A stretch of 64,000 bases of DNA from Mycolicibacterium peregrinum (GCF_002102345.1 NZ_LQPP01000026.1:1-64000), one strand, 5' to 3'; positions 45,147 to 54,535 are shown, counted from the stretch's first letter. Numbers and translations: made by a program. The notes: generated from the letters alone by a model not told the origin.

Positions 45147-46487
45147 ATGGGTCGACTGTTCGGCACCGATGGGGTGCGCGGGGTCGCCAATCGCGATCTG
45201 ACTGCCGAACTGGCAGTTTCACTCGGTTCGGCGGCTGCGCGGCGTCTCGGCAATTCCACAGGCCCCGGCCGTCGGGTGGCCATCGTGGGCCGAGATCCGC
45301 GGGCCAGCGGCGAGATGCTGGAAGCCGCGGTGATTGCAGGCATCACCAGCGAGGGTGTCGACGCCTTGCGGGTCGGCGTCTTGCCGACGCCTGCGGTGGC
45401 GTACCTGACCAGCGCCTATGACGCGGATTTCGGTGTCATGATCTCCGCATCGCACAATCCGATGCCGGACAACGGCATCAAGATCTTCGGCCCCGGCGGG
45501 CACAAGCTCGACGACACCGCTGAGGACCGTATCGAGGAACTCGTGCAGGCGGGATCCGGGAGCAGGCCCACCGGCGGCGGTATCGGCCGGGTTCTCGACG
45601 CCGAGGACGCGTTGGACCGCTATCTGCGGCACGCGTCGAAGGCCGTCACCACCCGGCTGGAGGGTCTCACCGTCGTCGTCGACTGCGCGCACGGCGCCGC
45701 GTGGGCAGCGGCTCCGCGTGCTTACCGGGCTGCCGGCGCCAACGTCATCGCGATCAACGCCGAACCCAACGGCCTCAACATCAACGACGGCTGCGGATCC
45801 ACTCACATGGATGTCCTGCAGGCCGCGGTTCTCGAGCACGGCGCCGATCTGGGTCTGGCCCACGACGGGGATGCCGACCGGTGCCTGGCGGTCGACGCCA
45901 CGGGCCAGGTCATCGACGGTGACGCGATCATGGTGGTGCTGGCGCTGGCCATGCAGGAGGCCGGCGAGCTGTCCTCGGACACGCTGGTGGCCACGGTGAT
46001 GAGCAATCTGGGCTTGCATCTGGCCATGCGGGCGGCCGGTATCGAGGTCCGCACCACCGGTGTCGGGGACCGCTACGTCCTGGAGGAACTGCGGGCCGGT
46101 GAGTTCTCGCTCGGCGGTGAGCAGTCGGGTCACATCGTGTTGCCCGGCTTCGGTACGACCGGAGACGGCATCGTCACCGGGCTGCGGCTGATGTCTCGGA
46201 TGGCCCAGACCCGCACCACTCTGGCCGCGCTGGCCGAGCCGATGCGGACCTTGCCGCAGGTTCTGATCAACGTGGCGGTCGAGGACAAGGCCGCGGTGGC
46301 CAAGGCGCCGTCGGTGCAGTCCGCCGTGGCCCAGGCCGAGGCCGAGCTGGGTGACACCGGCCGAATCCTGTTGCGGCCCTCGGGCACCGAACAGGTGGTT
46401 CGGGTGATGGTCGAGGCCGCTGATGTGAACACGGCCCGGATGGTCGCGGTTCGGGTGGCCGATTCGGTCAGCGGCCAGTCGGCCTGA
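45147..46487 (+). CDS. glmM: Phosphoglucosamine mutase
   Basis: A 446-residue enzyme that interconverts glucosamine-6-phosphate and glucosamine-1-phosphate for UDP-GlcNAc synthesis. Markers are [19 protein letters not shown], the phosphoserine loop [13 protein letters not shown], the metal loop [17 protein letters not shown], the sugar-binding GGEQSGHIV and phosphate-binding [14 protein letters not shown]. The start was set at ATG 45147, 12 codons inside the open frame, where family similarity begins. It functions in one pathway with glmS at 61103. The 156-base gap before it shows no gene. Confidence 0.97.
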   Translation: MGRLFGTDGVRGVANRDLTAELAVSLGSAAARRLGNSTGPGRRVAIVGRDPRASGEMLEAAVIAGITSEGVDALRVGVLPTPAVAYLTSAYDADFGVMISASHNPMPDNGIKIFGPGGHKLDDTAEDRIEELVQAGSGSRPTGGGIGRVLDAEDALDRYLRHASKAVTTRLEGLTVVVDCAHGAAWAAAPRAYRAAGANVIAINAEPNGLNINDGCGSTHMDVLQAAVLEHGADLGLAHDGDADRCLAVDATGQVIDGDAIMVVLALAMQEAGELSSDTLVATVMSNLGLHLAMRAAGIEVRTTGVGDRYVLEELRAGEFSLGGEQSGHIVLPGFGTTGDGIVTGLRLMSRMAQTRTTLAALAEPMRTLPQVLINVAVEDKAAVAKAPSVQSAVAQAEAELGDTGRILLRPSGTEQVVRVMVEAADVNTARMVAVRVADSVSGQSA

Positions 46488-46520
46488 CGAGCGCTCGCGC
46501 GAAAAACATTCAACCCCGAG

Positions 46521-46547
46521 GGAACCCGATATGAGTTGGCTGCGTCT
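46521..46547 (+). promoter_or_regulatory. SigM-type ECF promoter of the Rv3440c/Rv3439c-type pair
   Basis: GGAAC (46521-46525), 17-bp spacer, CGTCT (46543-46547). It has the same -35, the same spacer length and the same CGTC core as the motifs before esxU and eccC4; only the last base differs from CGTCR. The predicted transcription start coincides with ATG 46557, so the mRNA would be leaderless. Confidence 0.6.
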
Positions 46548-46556
46548 AAACCGGGC

Positions 46557-46862
46557 ATGGGAGATGTAACAGCCGTCCGTCTCGACGGGGCGGCACTGTC
46601 CGCGGTGGCCGCCGGATACGACGCCGTAGCCGCCGATCTCGATTCACTGGTGCGCAACCGGCTGCGTGGCCCGGTATTCGACGGGGCCGCCGCCGGGCAC
46701 GCCCACGTGGCCGACGGCGACGCCGTGCGGACCGCCGTGGACGAGGTGACGGATGGGTTGCGGCAATGGTCACGGGCCAGCGCCGAGATCGCGGCCGTGC
46801 TGCGCGGCTCGATCGATCGGTACGCGGTCGCCGACGCGCGTGCCGCGGGCCGGGTGGGCTGA
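46557..46862 (+). CDS. Rv3440c-type small helical protein, EspC-like with C-terminal YxxxD motif (candidate ESX substrate)
   Basis: A 101-residue Ala-rich protein predicted to form a helical hairpin: VRLDGAALSAVAAGYDAVAADLDSL, a central PVFDGAAAGHAHVADG turn, then VRTAVDEVTDGLRQWSRASAEIAAVLRGS. It ends DRYAVADARAAGRVG. YAVAD is a YxxxD motif after the second helix, the general type VII secretion signal, and the whole plan resembles EspC-type ESX-associated proteins. Position downstream of glmM matches Rv3440c (103 aa). ATG 46557 was chosen; TTG 46536 lies inside the spacer of the SigM-type promoter. It is 3 bases from the next gene, so they are probably expressed as a pair. Confidence 0.78.
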   Translation: MGDVTAVRLDGAALSAVAAGYDAVAADLDSLVRNRLRGPVFDGAAAGHAHVADGDAVRTAVDEVTDGLRQWSRASAEIAAVLRGSIDRYAVADARAAGRVG

Positions 46863-46865
46863 GCC

Positions 46866-48293
46866 GTGGTGGCAAGCCTCGACGTCGCGGCCCGGCTGGA
46901 TGAGGGGCAGGCCGCCGTGGACACGGTCGCCGAGTACGTCTGGGCCTGCCACCTGCTGGGCTTCGATCATCCCGAGCTGACGCGATACCGCTATCAGGTG
47001 CGCGACTGGTATGCCGCGGAGGACGGCCTGGATCTGCGGGCGCTGGACACCGAATGCACCGCACTGGCGGCCGCTGCGGCCGCGGCCGAGCAGGCATTGC
47101 ATCTGCAGGACAATCAGTTTCAGAGTCTGACGCAGGCCTGGCACGGCACCGGGGCTCGGGCGTCGACGGACTTCCTGGGCCGGCATGCGACGTCGGCGGC
47201 CCAAGTTGCCGCCGGGATCCGCGGAGCTGCAGCCACATTGGCCCGGTTGCGTGACAATCTGTGGGAGGCGGTCGACGCCAAGGTCTCCGCCGCGCTGCAG
47301 ATCGAGCAGAGCCGAGCCGGCCAGCGGGGCGTCTGGCTTGCGGCGGCGCGAACCGTGAGCAGCGGGGTGGGGGACCGCTCGGCGGCCAGCGAGCTGATCG
47401 ACACCCAGGTGAAACCCTTTGTGGCCAACGACATTGGCGGGGACTGGTTGACGGCGATGCGCAGCACGACGCGAGCGGTGACCGATGCGTACGCGCAGGC
47501 CGTGTCCGTGCTGCGGGCTGAGGCGCACCCGGTATTCGGCATCCCGGGCGAGCTTGGGCCGGTCGGGCTTCCCGCCGGCGCACCCCCGGGCCCCGCCTTG
47601 GCCTTGGCCGCTGATGCAGCCGATCGGTCTTCGGCAGCCGGTGCGATCGGGGGATTCGCCGCCGCTCCGGCGAGCGTGCCGTCGTTCTCGGCTCCCGCGA
47701 CTGCGCTGCCTGCCGGGACTGGGTCCGTAGCGGCGGCGGGTCCTGAGCCAATCCTCCCGGCGGCAGCACCCGGTGAGTCGGCGGCTCCCGCCTTCGCTTC
47801 ACCGGCAGGATCGGGCCAGAGCCTCGGTGGCGGCGGCGGACTGCCCGGTCTGGGCGGTCTGCCTGACATCGGTTCCGGCTTGGCCGCCGGTACCGGGCAG
47901 CAACTGGCCGATCTACTGGGCGGGCTGATCGGGTCGTCCGCCGGCGATCTGCCCGGGAGTATCGGTGACCTGCCGGACGAGGACCTCGATCCGGTGCTAG
48001 ACGATGACGCATCCGACGAGGCCGAGGACGACACCGACGAGGGCGGCCCAGATGAGGACGAGGACGAGGCGGCGGTCGACGAGACCGTGGAGTCGGGCGG
48101 CGAATCTGTCGGGCTGGAGGATCAGCCTGCGGAAGTGACTGAATCGCAGCCGGATCCGTCGCCGGCGGCCACGGAGGTACCCGAGGCTCTCACCCCGCCG
48201 CCAGCAGTGCCCGCTGCCGCACCGCTTGCTGAGGCCCCGGGTGGTACCCCGTGTGAGATCGCCGCGGATGAACTCCCGCAGGTCGGGGGCTAG
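46866..48293 (+). CDS. Rv3439c-type Ala/Pro-rich protein with WxG-like helical domain (candidate ESX-4 partner)
   Basis: A 475-residue protein. Residues 1 to about 225 are helical and contain a WxG-type turn (TQAWHGTGARASTDFLGRH) between two helices, as in large WXG/LXG-type ESX substrates. Residues about 230-375 are Ala/Pro/Gly-rich and disordered, with a GGLPGLGGLPDIGSG patch. About 375-430 is a strongly acidic stretch (DLPDEDLDPVLDDD). The tail has one Cys (PGGTPCEIAADELP). No signal peptide or membrane helix is seen. It corresponds by position and composition to Rv3439c (467 aa). The start is GTG 46866, or the GTG directly after it. It is preceded by a YxxxD protein, as EspA follows EspC in ESX-1. 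Confidence 0.75.
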   Translation: MVASLDVAARLDEGQAAVDTVAEYVWACHLLGFDHPELTRYRYQVRDWYAAEDGLDLRALDTECTALAAAAAAAEQALHLQDNQFQSLTQAWHGTGARASTDFLGRHATSAAQVAAGIRGAAATLARLRDNLWEAVDAKVSAALQIEQSRAGQRGVWLAAARTVSSGVGDRSAASELIDTQVKPFVANDIGGDWLTAMRSTTRAVTDAYAQAVSVLRAEAHPVFGIPGELGPVGLPAGAPPGPALALAADAADRSSAAGAIGGFAAAPASVPSFSAPATALPAGTGSVAAAGPEPILPAAAPGESAAPAFASPAGSGQSLGGGGGLPGLGGLPDIGSGLAAGTGQQLADLLGGLIGSSAGDLPGSIGDLPDEDLDPVLDDDASDEAEDDTDEGGPDEDEDEAAVDETVESGGESVGLEDQPAEVTESQPDPSPAATEVPEALTPPPAVPAAAPLAEAPGGTPCEIAADELPQVGG

Positions 48294-48368
48294 ACACCTG
48301 CGTCGAACCGAGTTTCGATCCCTGCCAGTGGGACTTCGGCCCAGCCGTGGACACCTGGGTGTTAGACC

Positions 48369-48386
48369 TGGTTGTGACGTGAACCA
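48369..48386 (+). promoter_or_regulatory. 18-bp palindrome upstream of the Rieske oxygenase
   Basis: TGGTT and AACCA flank an 8-bp centre, 32 bp before the ATG at 48418. Size and place fit a TetR-type operator; the TetR gene downstream (49653) is the obvious candidate. Confidence 0.4.
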
Positions 48387-48417
48387 CAGTCGCCGCGAAC
48401 CTTCGGAGGGGGTCTTG

Positions 48418-49557
48418 ATGGAAATGGAATCCGAGTGCGAGGTACGGGAGATCGCAGCCGAACCGCCACCACTGCGTTTTGCTCGTGGCTGGCACTGCCT
48501 TGGGTTGACTCGCGACCTCGGTGACGGGGAACCGCACGCGATCAACGTCTTCGGTCAGAAGCTTGTCGTATTCCGCAGCGGGGACGGCAAGATCAACGTC
48601 CTGGACGGGTACTGCCGACATATGGGTGGTGATCTGTCCCAAGGCCAGGTCAAGGGCAATGAGATCGCCTGCCCCTTCCATGACTGGCGCTGGGGTGGCG
48701 ACGGACGCTGCAAGACCGTGCCGTACGGCAAGCGCGCTCCACGCCTGGCCCGGACCGCGACCTGGACGACCCTTGAGCAGGACGGGATGCTGTTCGTCTG
48801 GAACGATCCCGAGGGCAAACCCCCGCCCGCGGATGTGACGATTCCCCGCATCGACGGTGCCACCAGCGACGAGTGGACCGATTGGCATTGGTACACAACG
48901 GTCGTCAACGCCAACTGCCGGGAGCTGGTGGACAACGTGGTGGACATGGCGCACTTCTTCTATGTGCACGGGTCGATGCCCACGTACTTCAAGAACATCT
49001 TCGAGGGCCACATCGCAACCCAGTACATGAACGCCGATACCCGTGCCGACCGCGATGATGTCGGCGGCTCGACGATGCTCGGCACCACCTCGGTGGCGTC
49101 GTACTACGGGCCGGCCTTCATGATCGATGACCTGACCTACCACTATCCCGACACCGACCATCACAGCGTGCTGATCAACTGCCACTATCCGATCGACGCG
49201 AATTCGTTTGTCCTGCAATACGGCATCATTGTCAAGAAGGTCGAGGGCCTGTCCGGGGAGCTGGCGATGCAGAACGCCATCGCACTGGGTGACTGGGTCA
49301 AGATCGGCTTCGAGCAGGATGTGGCGATCTGGAAAACCAAGGCCCGCATCGACAACCCGTTGTTGTGCGAGGAGGACGGGCCGGTGTACCAGCTGCGCCG
49401 TTGGTACGAACAGTTCTACGTGGACGCCGACGATGTCGCGGCCGACATGGTCGACCGGTTCGAGTACGAGATCGACACCACGAGCGCTCAGCATGCGTGG
49501 GCACAGGAGATCGAAGACAACATCGCTGCCCGCGCCACCGCGCAGCCCGCCCGATGA
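48418..49557 (+). CDS. kshA: 3-ketosteroid 9-alpha-hydroxylase oxygenase component (KshA-type Rieske oxygenase)
   Basis: A 379-residue Rieske non-heme iron oxygenase. The [2Fe-2S] ligands are in CRHMGG and CPFHDW; the mononuclear iron site is in ELVDNVVDMAHFFYVHG (His-x4-His). WHCLGLTRDL, VNANCRELVDN and YPDTDHHSVLINCHYP are characteristic of KshA, which opens the steroid B ring by 9-alpha hydroxylation of androstenedione-like intermediates. It needs a reductase (KshB) not encoded here. Many mycobacteria carry several KshA copies; this one lies outside the cholesterol cluster, so its steroid may differ. ATG 48418 follows GGAGGGGG; the upstream frame overlaps the preceding gene. Confidence 0.88.
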   Translation: MEMESECEVREIAAEPPPLRFARGWHCLGLTRDLGDGEPHAINVFGQKLVVFRSGDGKINVLDGYCRHMGGDLSQGQVKGNEIACPFHDWRWGGDGRCKTVPYGKRAPRLARTATWTTLEQDGMLFVWNDPEGKPPPADVTIPRIDGATSDEWTDWHWYTTVVNANCRELVDNVVDMAHFFYVHGSMPTYFKNIFEGHIATQYMNADTRADRDDVGGSTMLGTTSVASYYGPAFMIDDLTYHYPDTDHHSVLINCHYPIDANSFVLQYGIIVKKVEGLSGELAMQNAIALGDWVKIGFEQDVAIWKTKARIDNPLLCEEDGPVYQLRRWYEQFYVDADDVAADMVDRFEYEIDTTSAQHAWAQEIEDNIAARATAQPAR

Positions 49558-49652
49558 CCGGCGGCTGCCGAGGATCATGCAGCGGCAGAACGTCGGCATT
49601 GACAACTGACGTGGTCACCTCGATACCCCTGATTCTGGGTGAAGATGGTCCG

Positions 49653-50306
49653 ATGAGCGCGACCAAAACCGCGAAGGTCGGACCGGGACGGCCCCCAGGC
49701 ATCGACAGCGGCGACACCCGCCAACGGGTCGTCGACGCCGCCTGCCGGTGTTTCGCCCAGTTCGGCTACGGACCCGCCACGAACAACCAGATCGCCGAGA
49801 TCGCCGGTGTAACAGCGGGTTCGGTCTACTACCACTTCGGTACAAAGAACAATCTGTTCGAAGCGGTTTGCGATGACGTCTACGGCAAGATCCTGGCCAG
49901 TGCCGCTCCGGCAATGTCTGGGCCGCACTCGATGCACGAACTGCTGCGTGCGGCGTTGACCGAATCGATACGGATCAATCGTGAGTTTCCCGAACTGGCG
50001 GGTTTCGTCGCGACCGCCCCGATCGACGCACGTCGGCACCAGGAGTTGGCCGACGCCTTCGGGCGGCAAGGAGCGCGGATGACCGATGCGCTGGCACGTT
50101 CGGTCGTCGAGGGGCAGCGGGGCGGTTTGATCTCGCCCGATCTCGATCCGGTTCAGGTGGCGCGGGTGATCAGCGCGATCGTCGACGGATTCGCCCACGC
50201 GGCGGCGGTGACCGAACCGAGCGAGATGGACGCTGTCAATCGGTTGTTCGAATCTCTGCTTCTGGATGCGGCTAGCGGCCGGCGCTCGGCCAGCAAGCCT
50301 GGCTGA
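49653..50306 (+). CDS. TetR-family regulator downstream of kshA
   Basis: A 217-residue repressor. The N-terminal helix-turn-helix is TRQRVVDAACRCFAQFGYGPATNNQIAEIAGVTAG split by the usual turn, followed by SVYYHFGTKNNLFEAV. The C-terminal ligand domain is unlike named families. The start was set at ATG 49653 (MSATKTAKVGPGRPPG); a much longer open frame upstream overlaps kshA and is shadow. It lies 95 bp after kshA on the same strand and probably controls it in response to a steroid-like ligand (inference). Confidence 0.85.
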   Translation: MSATKTAKVGPGRPPGIDSGDTRQRVVDAACRCFAQFGYGPATNNQIAEIAGVTAGSVYYHFGTKNNLFEAVCDDVYGKILASAAPAMSGPHSMHELLRAALTESIRINREFPELAGFVATAPIDARRHQELADAFGRQGARMTDALARSVVEGQRGGLISPDLDPVQVARVISAIVDGFAHAAAVTEPSEMDAVNRLFESLLLDAASGRRSASKPG

Positions 50307-50565
50307 CAAGGTTTCCCGTCGTTCAGTCGGCCCTATGCCGCGGCCCAGGGTGCGGACGTCGAACCGCTCGTCGTCGGCGACGTGCGGCTGCCCGGTGAGG
50401 TGGTGTCGAATCTGTCCTGACGGCGTCGGCGCAGTTCTCAACGCCCCTGGGAGGAGGGGTTTCCATCCTCTTCTGACGTTTATGGCAATTCGGTATTTCT
50501 TTGCTGGCGGACGGCTTATCCTTGGCCGATCGAGGGTCGAAAGTCTCTAGATCGGGGGTCGTGAA

Positions 50566-51231
50566 ATGGTGGCTTTGACGTGCGAATTCTGTGGCACCTT
50601 CGTGCGGAGCGGCGCCGAGTTCTGTGACGAGTGCTGCACCCCGACACCGGCCTCGGAAGATATTGCTGAATTCAAACAAGTAACGGTTCTGTTCGCGGAT
50701 GTGGTGCGGTCGATGGATATCGCGCTGGCGCTTGATTTCGAACAGTTGCACCACATCATGACCGAGCTGGCGGAGCGTTCGACTGAGGTGGTTAACCGGT
50801 TCGGTGGCAGCGCCGCGGAGTTCACCGGTGGCGGGGTGATGGCGATTTTCGGCGCACCGATAGCTGCAGAGGGTCACGGTATCCAAGCGTGTCTGGCCGC
50901 GTTGGAGATCCAGGATGAGGCTAAGCGGTTGGCGGTCGAGTTCGCCCGTCGTTACGGCGTGGCTCCGCGGTTGGGGGTGGGCCTGAACTCGGGGCGAGCG
51001 CCCGTCGGGGCGATGCGGTCCGGGCCGATCGGCTGCGCAACGCCCGCTGAGCCGGTCGGATCGGCCCAGCGAATGGAGTCGGTGTCTCCGGGTGGCGGCG
51101 TGATGCTGTCGGAGTCCACTGCGCGGTTGGTCGAGCGTGATGCCGTCTTGGGTGCGCCCCGGCGTGTGCAGTTCCAAGGTTGTGACGCGCCCGTCGTCGT
51201 GCGCCGATTGCTCGGGGTGAATGCGAGCTGA
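50566..51231 (+). CDS. Truncated zinc-ribbon/class III nucleotide-cyclase-like protein, probably inactive
   Basis: A 221-residue protein. A zinc ribbon (CEFCGTFV...CDECC) is followed by a class III adenylate-cyclase domain (VTVLFADVVRSMDIA; RLGVGLNSGRAP). In active enzymes the second metal-binding Asp lies in F-x-GDG; here it reads EFTGGGVMAIFG, and the substrate Lys before it is Glu. The Asn-x3-Arg region is altered as well (EPVGSAQRMES). Relatives with this zinc ribbon are about 1,000 residues long with AAA ATPase and TPR parts; here the protein ends after the cyclase domain. It may be a regulatory remnant. About 260 bases before it show no gene. Confidence 0.72.
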   Translation: MVALTCEFCGTFVRSGAEFCDECCTPTPASEDIAEFKQVTVLFADVVRSMDIALALDFEQLHHIMTELAERSTEVVNRFGGSAAEFTGGGVMAIFGAPIAAEGHGIQACLAALEIQDEAKRLAVEFARRYGVAPRLGVGLNSGRAPVGAMRSGPIGCATPAEPVGSAQRMESVSPGGGVMLSESTARLVERDAVLGAPRRVQFQGCDAPVVVRRLLGVNAS

Positions 51232-51321
51232 GTCCGCGCTTCGCGCATAGGACCACCGGCTAGGTAGCGGCCGTCAGCACCGGTACATGCGGAGGATCAT
51301 GCGCATCACCGCGAACGGGAC

Positions 51322-52362
51322 CTAGCTGGTGAGCGAGACGAGTTCCTCGCAGAACTTCATGGTCTCGGCGGTGTCGGTGGCCATCGGATGCACCAGCATC
51401 GTGGTCACCCCGGCTTCTGCGTAGGCGGCGAGCCGCTCTTTGACGAATCCCTTCGGCCCGACCAGCGACACGTTGCGCACCAGGTCGTCGGGGACGGCAG
51501 CGATGGCCTCGGCCTTCTTGCCGGCCAGGAACAGGTCCTGGATGGTGTCGGCGACCTCGCCGTAGCCATACCGGGTGGCCAGATTGTGGTAGAAGTTCTG
51601 CCCGCGGGCGCCCATGCCGCCGATGTAGAGCGCCAGTTGCGGTTTCGCCCAGGCCAGCCGGTCGTCGACATCGTCGCCGATGGCCAGGCTGGCGCTGACC
51701 ATGACGTCCAGCGGGCCCAGCTCCGGATTGCGTTTGGCGGTTCCGGCCCGCAGGGCGTCGCCCCACACGTCGTCGGCCTTCTCTGGGAGGTAGAACACCG
51801 GTTGCCAGCCTTCGGCGATCTCGGCGGTCAGTTCGACGTTCTTGGGGCCCAGGGCGGCGATGGTGATCGGAATGCGCTCACGCACAGGGTGGTTGATCAG
51901 GTGCAGGGACTTGCCCAGCCCGGTGCCACGGTCGGCGGGCAGCGGCAATTGGTAGTACTTGCCGTCGTAGTCGAGGTTCTCGCGCCGCCACACCTTGCGG
52001 CAGATCTCGACCACCTCGCGGGTACGCCCCAGCGGCGCGTCGAACGGCACGCCGTGGAAGCCTTCCATCACCTGCGGTCCGGAGGTGCCGATTCCGAGTC
52101 GGAACCGGCCGTCGGACACATAGTCGACACCGGCCGCGGTCATGGCCATCAGGGCCGGCGTGCGAGTGTAGATCGGGACCACCCCGGTGCCGAGTTCCAT
52201 GGTGGAGGTCTTCGCTGCCAGGTAGCCGAGCTGGCTGATCGCGTCATAGGAATACGCCTCGGCGACCAGGGCGATGTCGACGCCCACCTTCTCCAGATCC
52301 ACGACTTGGTCGGCTGCCTCTTTGAAGCCGCCGGCATAACTCAGGAAGATGCCTGTCCGCAT
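51322..52362 (-). CDS. LLM-class F420-dependent oxidoreductase, Rv3520c-like
   Basis: A 346-residue luciferase-like protein starting MRTGIFLSYAGGFKEAADQV. Family segments are DIALVAEAYSYDAISQLGYLA, LGTGVVPIYTRTPALMAMTA, FRLGIGTSGPQVMEGFHG and IAALGPKNVELTAEIAEGW. The GTSGPQV loop is typical of F420 users. The closest match I can recall is the Rv3520c type, which lies in the steroid catabolism region of M. tuberculosis, consistent with kshA nearby here. The start was set at 52362; the longer open frame upstream has no similarity. Substrate unknown. Confidence 0.83.
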   Translation of the reverse strand: MRTGIFLSYAGGFKEAADQVVDLEKVGVDIALVAEAYSYDAISQLGYLAAKTSTMELGTGVVPIYTRTPALMAMTAAGVDYVSDGRFRLGIGTSGPQVMEGFHGVPFDAPLGRTREVVEICRKVWRRENLDYDGKYYQLPLPADRGTGLGKSLHLINHPVRERIPITIAALGPKNVELTAEIAEGWQPVFYLPEKADDVWGDALRAGTAKRNPELGPLDVMVSASLAIGDDVDDRLAWAKPQLALYIGGMGARGQNFYHNLATRYGYGEVADTIQDLFLAGKKAEAIAAVPDDLVRNVSLVGPKGFVKERLAAYAEAGVTTMLVHPMATDTAETMKFCEELVSLTS

Positions 52363-52462
52363 CGCAGGAGTGTAGCAACCCACCAGTTGGTTGGGAGGGG
52401 CGGTGTCGGCGGGGCGGACGAGGAACGACGGTGTCGCGACACTTCGGTTTGTCGACCGCGCG

Positions 52463-54454
52463 TCATTGGTGAGCCGGTAGGCGCATCCCGGGTGTGATGA
52501 CGATCGACTGGATGCGCCATCCGCCCGGAGTGCGCGTGTACCCGATATCGGCGCAGAGGTATGCGGCTCGCGGGTCGTCACCGTCGTCGGCGGCGACCCA
52601 CATCAGCCACCGGCCGCGGGCATGGTCGCCGTCGACGGCGAGGACGGGGTTCAGGAAGGCATGCATGGCGAAGGGCACCGAAGCCGTGGCGTCGGGTAGG
52701 GCCGCCGCGATCGCCGCGGCACCGATCGTGGGGGCTGCACCGGGGTGCTCGAAGACTCCATCCGGCGTGAAGATGTCCGTAATGCTCTCGGGTTGAATGG
52801 TTTTCTCGGCCCAGCCGCGGTTGATCGCGTCGGCGTAACGCGCGGTCAGGTCGACGATGGCCGCCTGATCGTCCCATGTCGACGGCCGTGCGATGAGTGC
52901 TGCGGCGGTGCCGATCGCTGCAGCCAGGGCTGCCGCGCGGTCGGCCGGGGCCGTCACGACGCGCCATGCGATGTAGCCGTCAGGCCGCACCAGGGCAGCG
53001 CCGCCGGACCCCAACCCATATGCCGTGACGATGGCATCGTGCAACGTCGACTCAGGGGGGAAACAGAGAAACTCGATCGACATTCCGAGCTGGCCGGCAA
53101 CGGACTGCACGCTGTTTCGCCACGCTTCGGAGCCAGTGACCAGTGTCCAGCCTCGGGTGAAGTGGTCGAGAGTCGAGCGGCCCGGAGCGATCCATACATG
53201 CGGCGCCCGGGTGCCGGGCTGTCCGGCCCATTCGTGGGGTCTGCGGGCGTCCGGTAGGTCACGAGCCGCATCAGCAGGAGCGACGGAGCGGTAGAGCTGG
53301 CCGAGTTCCATGGCGACGTCGTCGATGACGTCGACATCGGATGTGGGGGTGTCGATGTAGGCCTTGTAATCGGCACGCGCGAAGATCTGCTGGTGACGTA
53401 GCCATGCGACGGGCCGCCGCTCTGCGTCGTAGGAGTCGAGGAGCGCGGGCTGACTGCGACCGGTGTGCACTGCACCGATCTTCCAAGCGAGGTTGTGGGC
53501 ATCTGCGATTCCGGTGTTGGCACCGTATCCACCGCGATTGGGTGGGAGCTGATGCGCGGCGTCGCCGACGAGAAACACCCTCCCGCAACCGAAGTGATCG
53601 GCGATCAGCGCTGACAGCTCCCAGCGACCCGTGGTGATCAACTCGATCGAGAGATCGCCGATTCCAGTGGCGCGCCGAATGGCAGCACGCTGATCGTCTT
53701 CCGAGCGGTCGATGTCGTCCTTGAGCATCAGCACCCAGCGCCCGTCGGAGTATGTGGTCAAAAAGGCGTCAAATCCGGGTTGTTCGATCTCGAACTGCAC
53801 GATGCCGTGGCGCAGATACTGGTCCAACTCCGGCGCGCGGAACAAGATGCTGCGCTGCACTGACAGCAGGCCCTGCCCCGTTCTGCCGATGCGGAGACTG
53901 TTCCGGATGCCGCTGTCGGCCCCGTCCGCAGCGACCAGATAGTCCGCATCGATGCGGTACTCGCTGCCGTCCAGCCGCCGGCGCACTGTGGCGGTCACAC
54001 CATCACCATCGTCGACAAACGACACCAGCTCCGACCCCAATCGCAGATCGGCACCGAGTGCCTCGGCGCGTTCGCGCAGGAGTGGCTCCAGAGCGTCTTG
54101 GGCGATTGCGCTGGCACGCACCGGTGAATGGTCGGCCGGATCTAGGGCGGAGGCGGCTGGGGGTGACCACGGGTACTCCTCTAACCATTGTCCCGTGAGA
54201 CTTTCAACGCGAGCCCGGCGCGGTGGGCCGTTCTGTGTGCTCGCCGGTAGTTCGATTCCGACGCCATGAAACAGCTCGATGGTGCGGGTCGTGTAACCGA
54301 TGGCGCGCGGATGTGTCGCGCTGCCGACATGCCGTTCGATGAGTGTCGTCGGTACACCCTGCGATGCGAGGAAGACCGCCGCCGAGAGGCCGACGAGGCT
54401 ACCTCCGACGACGAGGGCGGTTGGATGATCGGTCGTCTCGTGGTGCATCAACAC
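52463..54454 (-). CDS. FAD-dependent aromatic-type monooxygenase fused to a SnoaL-like domain
   Basis: A 663-residue fusion. Residues about 10-500 form a PheA/TfdB-type FAD monooxygenase: FAD site VVGGSLVGLSAAVFLASQG, DG motif YLVAADGADSGIR and GD motif VFLVGDAAHQLPPN. Residues about 525-663 form a SnoaL-like cone (ARYADAINRGW, FTPDGVFEHPGAAP, HAFLNPVLAVDGDHARGRW), a fold used as cyclase, isomerase or dehydratase. The two are normally separate, so the enzyme may hydroxylate and then rearrange one substrate. The GXGXXG first Gly pair is GGSLVG. It is divergent from a TetR gene with a palindromic operator between them. Confidence 0.86.
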   Translation of the reverse strand: MLMHHETTDHPTALVVGGSLVGLSAAVFLASQGVPTTLIERHVGSATHPRAIGYTTRTIELFHGVGIELPASTQNGPPRRARVESLTGQWLEEYPWSPPAASALDPADHSPVRASAIAQDALEPLLRERAEALGADLRLGSELVSFVDDGDGVTATVRRRLDGSEYRIDADYLVAADGADSGIRNSLRIGRTGQGLLSVQRSILFRAPELDQYLRHGIVQFEIEQPGFDAFLTTYSDGRWVLMLKDDIDRSEDDQRAAIRRATGIGDLSIELITTGRWELSALIADHFGCGRVFLVGDAAHQLPPNRGGYGANTGIADAHNLAWKIGAVHTGRSQPALLDSYDAERRPVAWLRHQQIFARADYKAYIDTPTSDVDVIDDVAMELGQLYRSVAPADAARDLPDARRPHEWAGQPGTRAPHVWIAPGRSTLDHFTRGWTLVTGSEAWRNSVQSVAGQLGMSIEFLCFPPESTLHDAIVTAYGLGSGGAALVRPDGYIAWRVVTAPADRAAALAAAIGTAAALIARPSTWDDQAAIVDLTARYADAINRGWAEKTIQPESITDIFTPDGVFEHPGAAPTIGAAAIAAALPDATASVPFAMHAFLNPVLAVDGDHARGRWLMWVAADDGDDPRAAYLCADIGYTRTPGGWRIQSIVITPGMRLPAHQ

Positions 54455-54467
54455 TCCTGACTCATTT

Positions 54468-54482
54468 CTTTAGTCACTAAAG
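54468..54482. promoter_or_regulatory. TetR-type operator between the monooxygenase and its TetR gene
   Basis: CTTTAGT and ACTAAAG are perfect 7-bp arms around one base (C 54475) in an AT-rich 80-bp gap between divergent genes. A second imperfect copy (CTAGTAAGTG) follows at 54491. Confidence 0.7.
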
Positions 54483-54535
54483 TAATATATCTAGTAAGTG
54501 TTTTAAGCAACTTGCCGTTGAGCTAGGATGTGACG

